Shown piece after piece: positions 61,820 through 64,000 of a stretch of 64,000 nt of DNA. The stretch's first letter is position 1, and each line of letters begins with the position of its first letter. This DNA comes from Phenylobacterium sp. (lineage in GTDB: Bacteria; Pseudomonadota; Alphaproteobacteria; Caulobacterales; Caulobacteraceae), in assembly GCF_030697925.1 (NCBI RefSeq), contig NZ_JAUYOJ010000013.1, forward strand, positions 1-64,000, in the 5' to 3' direction. A program made the translations under genes and the position numbers. A model generated the notes under the pieces. It made no database searches, was not told the DNA's origin, and saw nothing but the letters and a program-made list of their open reading frames with translations.

Positions 61820-62509
61820 TCAAGCGGTGAGAAGACGAACGCACGCCGTGGGCAGTTCGTCGAAGTGGCCGATGAGGATGTCAGGGGCCAGTTCCGCCGC
61901 CGGAACCTCGGTGTAGCCGAAGCTCACCAGGACGAGCGGCACCCGCGCGGCGCGCGCGGCGCCGGCGTCGGTGGCGGCGTCGCCGATCATCACGGCGCGG
62001 CCGATCGTCCCGCCGGCCGCCTCGATGGCCGCGGCCAGATGGCCGGGATCGGGCTTGGCGGCGGGCACGGAGTCGCCGCCGACCACGGCGTCGAACAGCT
62101 GGGCGAGATCGAGCTTTTCCAGGATTCCGACCGAGAGGCCGGTCAGCTTGTTGGTGCAGACCGCCAGCCTGGCGCCGGCCGTCTTCATCCGCGTCAGAGC
62201 CTGGACCGCGCCGGGAAAGGGCCGGGTCAGGTCGGCGCTGTGCGCACCATAGTGGGCGATGAAGCGCGCGAAGAGGTCGTCCATGCGCGCGGCGGGGAGC
62301 GAATGGCCCTGGGCGGCGAAGCCCCGCTCGATCAGACGGCGCGCGCCGTGGCCAATGAGGGGGCGGCCCTCCTCGAGGGGCAGGGGGGCGAGCCCCTCCT
62401 GGGCCAGTAGCAGGTTCAGGGTCCCGATCAGGTCGGGGGCGGAGTCTACCAGGGTGCCGTCCAGGTCGAGGACAAGCGTCGCGCCATTCAGCGCTGAGAG
62501 ATCGGCCAA
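61820..62509 (-). CDS. gph: phosphoglycolate phosphatase-like HAD hydrolase
   Basis: A 229-residue HAD-superfamily phosphatase. Motif I DLDGTLVDS has Asp15 (nucleophile) and Asp17; motif II is VCTNKLT, motif III Lys in AAKPDPGHL, motif IV IGDAATDAGAARAARVP. Helical cap of the Gph type (residues 25-90). It removes phosphate from 2-phosphoglycolate, formed in DNA repair. The start is TTG at 62509 with GGAG 8 bases upstream; the longer frame lacks any ATG close to the conserved domain. Divergent from glmU, 84 bases apart. Confidence 0.88.
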   Translation of the reverse strand: MADLSALNGATLVLDLDGTLVDSAPDLIGTLNLLLAQEGLAPLPLEEGRPLIGHGARRLIERGFAAQGHSLPAARMDDLFARFIAHYGAHSADLTRPFPGAVQALTRMKTAGARLAVCTNKLTGLSVGILEKLDLAQLFDAVVGGDSVPAAKPDPGHLAAAIEAAGGTIGRAVMIGDAATDAGAARAARVPLVLVSFGYTEVPAAELAPDILIGHFDELPTACVRLLTA

Positions 62510-62593
62510 GGCGCGCGCTCCATCGAAACCGCTCGCCGTTTCAGCTAAACGCCGCAAGATTGCAACGTTCCGCCCGACTCGAAGGACCGCTCG

Positions 62594-63943
62594 ATGACCG
62601 CACGCGCCGCAGTGATCATGGCCGCCGGCCAAGGCACGCGCATGAAATCGCCCCTGCCCAAGGTGCTGCACAAGGTCGGCGGGCGGGCCATCCTCGACCG
62701 GGTGATCGACACGGTCGAGGCGTCAGGCTGCGAGAAAATCGTGGTGGTGGTCGGCGATCATAGCCCAGCGGTGCGTCAGTTGGTGGAGGCGCGGCTCGGC
62801 AAGGAGGCCGTGGCGGTGCAGGACCAGCCGCTCGGCACGGCCCACGCGGCCCTGGCCGCCCGGGACGCCCTGATGGACTTCGAGGGCGACGTGCTGGTGC
62901 TGAACGGCGACTGCCCGCTGCTGGCGCCGCAGGATCTCGCGCCCCTGTTCGCCATGCGCGAGGCCGGGGTGGCGTTGGCCATGCTGGCCTTCGAGCCCGC
63001 CGACGCCCTGCTCTACGGCCGGGTGATCCGCGGCGCCGACGGCCACGTGCTGCGCATCGCCGAGCCGAAGGACGCCACGCCCGAGGAACTGGCGGTGAAG
63101 GTCTGCAACGCCGGCATGATGGCCGCTGACCGGCGGCGGCTGTTCGACTGGCTCGCCAAGGTCGACAACAACAACGCCAAGCAGGAATTCTACCTGACCG
63201 ACATCGTCGGGATCGCCGTGGCCGAGGAGGCGTTCGTCAAGGCCGCCGTCGCGCCGGAGAGCGCGGTGATGGGGACCGACACGGCCATGCAGCTCTCCCA
63301 GGCCGAGGCCGTCTTCCAACAGCGCCGCCGCGCGCATTTCCTGGCCGAGGGGGTGCAGATGCTGGCCCCCGAGAGCGTTCACTTTTCCTGGGATACCCAG
63401 ATCGCGGCCGGCGCCCAGATCGAGCAGTTCGTGGTCTTCGCCCCCGGCGTCAGCGTCGAGACCGGCGCGGTGATCCGCGCCTTCAGCCATCTGGAGGGCG
63501 CCAAGGTGATGGCCGGGGCCTTGATCGGGCCCTATGCCCGCCTGCGGCCGGGCGCCGAGATCGGCGAGAACGCCCACATCGGCAACTTCGTCGAGGTCAA
63601 GAAGGTCAAGGTCGGCGCGGGCGCCAAGGCCAACCACCTGGCCTATCTGGGCGACGGATCGGTGGGGGCCAAGGCCAATATCGGAGCCGGCACGATTTTC
63701 TGTAACTATGACGGCTTCGATAAGTACGAGACCCACGTGGGGGAGGGGGCCTTCATCGGCTCCAACTCGGCGCTGGTGGCGCCGGTGACGATCGGGGCCG
63801 GGGCCTATACTGGCTCGGGTTCGGTGATCACGCGCGACGTCGCGCCCGACGCGCTCGCCCTGGAGCGCGGGCCCCCGGTGGAGAAGGAAGGCTGGGCGGC
63901 GCGCTTCCGGGCGGCCAAGCTCGCCAAGAAGGCCAAAAAATAG
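62594..63943 (+). CDS. glmU: bifunctional GlcNAc-1-P uridyltransferase / GlcN-1-P acetyltransferase
   Basis: A 449-residue GlmU making UDP-GlcNAc for peptidoglycan and lipopolysaccharide. N-terminal uridyltransferase: [22 protein letters not shown] (10-31 region), LNGDCPLL and [14 protein letters not shown]-terminal left-handed beta-helix acetyltransferase: [23 protein letters not shown] and [19 protein letters not shown] with the active-site Lys/His region, ending AKLAKKAKK. Complete and of usual length. Confidence 0.97.
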   Translation: MTARAAVIMAAGQGTRMKSPLPKVLHKVGGRAILDRVIDTVEASGCEKIVVVVGDHSPAVRQLVEARLGKEAVAVQDQPLGTAHAALAARDALMDFEGDVLVLNGDCPLLAPQDLAPLFAMREAGVALAMLAFEPADALLYGRVIRGADGHVLRIAEPKDATPEELAVKVCNAGMMAADRRRLFDWLAKVDNNNAKQEFYLTDIVGIAVAEEAFVKAAVAPESAVMGTDTAMQLSQAEAVFQQRRRAHFLAEGVQMLAPESVHFSWDTQIAAGAQIEQFVVFAPGVSVETGAVIRAFSHLEGAKVMAGALIGPYARLRPGAEIGENAHIGNFVEVKKVKVGAGAKANHLAYLGDGSVGAKANIGAGTIFCNYDGFDKYETHVGEGAFIGSNSALVAPVTIGAGAYTGSGSVITRDVAPDALALERGPPVEKEGWAARFRAAKLAKKAKK

Positions 63944-63980
63944 CGTCGCGGGCGCGGAAAGCTTCGCCTATGTCAGCGTC

Positions 63981-64000
63981 ATGAGCGCGACGATCGACGA
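63981..64000 (+). CDS. possible start of next gene, cut by window edge
   Basis: ATG at 63981 is followed by five further codons and two bases (encoding SATID) before the window ends, 37 bases after glmU. Too short to identify; glmS or an amidotransferase gene often follows glmU in relatives, but this is guesswork. Confidence 0.2.

Overview
The window is strongly GC-rich chromosomal DNA from an alphaproteobacterium, most likely Caulobacteraceae (Phenylobacterium or Caulobacter-like). This is inferred from the cobA-DUF2849-cysI-DUF934-cysH gene order, three TonB-dependent receptors (TBDRs) each tied to a catabolic locus, frequent TTG/GTG starts and many overlapping genes. No species marker is present. 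Two tRNA genes are seen (Lys-CTT cut by the left edge, Val-CAC near the right end). There are no rRNA genes, IS elements, CRISPR arrays or phage genes.

Region 1 (1-18.3 kb) is mostly housekeeping: an Hpt phosphotransfer protein, chorismate mutase, a LysR regulator, an assimilatory sulfate-reduction operon (1955-6054) with a ferredoxin-NADP reductase, small enzymes (AAA ATPase, 3D-domain protein, GST, S1/P1 nuclease, NUDIX, iron-permease-like protein), folD, a four-gene Mla/MCE lipid-transport operon on the minus strand, a GIY-YIG-like orphan, two transglutaminase-like proteins and an N-formylglutamate amidohydrolase-like protein.

Region 2 (18.4-30.2 kb) is a glycoside-catabolism island: TBDR, carboxylesterase, GntR regulator, GPH-type transporter, TIM-barrel isomerase-like protein, a GH5 enzyme resembling fungal steryl-glucosidases/glucocerebrosidases, and three PhyH-type Fe(II)/2-oxoglutarate dioxygenases. 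Five intergenic sites sharing a GATCTA-centred, AT-rich motif lie 39-66 bases before the start codons of the island's transcription units. I propose these are operators of the GntR protein, and that the island takes up and dismantles a lipid- or terpenoid-linked glucoside.

Region 3 (31.3-52.0 kb), after a voltage-gated K+ channel gene, is a large acyl-CoA/ring-cleavage catabolic cluster: Baeyer-Villiger-type monooxygenase, SMP-30 lactonase, a pair of acyl-CoA dehydrogenases, SDR, a FadB-like protein without its NAD domain, two acyl-CoA synthetases, a tandem double SDR, IclR regulator, enoyl-CoA hydratase, TBDR, MFS transporter, old yellow enzyme and SnoaL-like protein. A second, different motif (best pair 16/20 identical) recurs upstream of five of its units.

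Region 4 (52.5-61.5 kb) is a beta-glucoside locus: TBDR, secreted GH3 glucosidase and sugar porter on the minus strand, a LacI regulator upstream with two near-identical palindromic operators, and a divergent MFS transporter. The window ends with tRNA-Val, a phosphoglycolate phosphatase and glmU.

In all three TBDR loci a strong RNA hairpin (a clear or probable intrinsic terminator in two) directly follows the receptor gene and precedes the enzyme or transporter genes.
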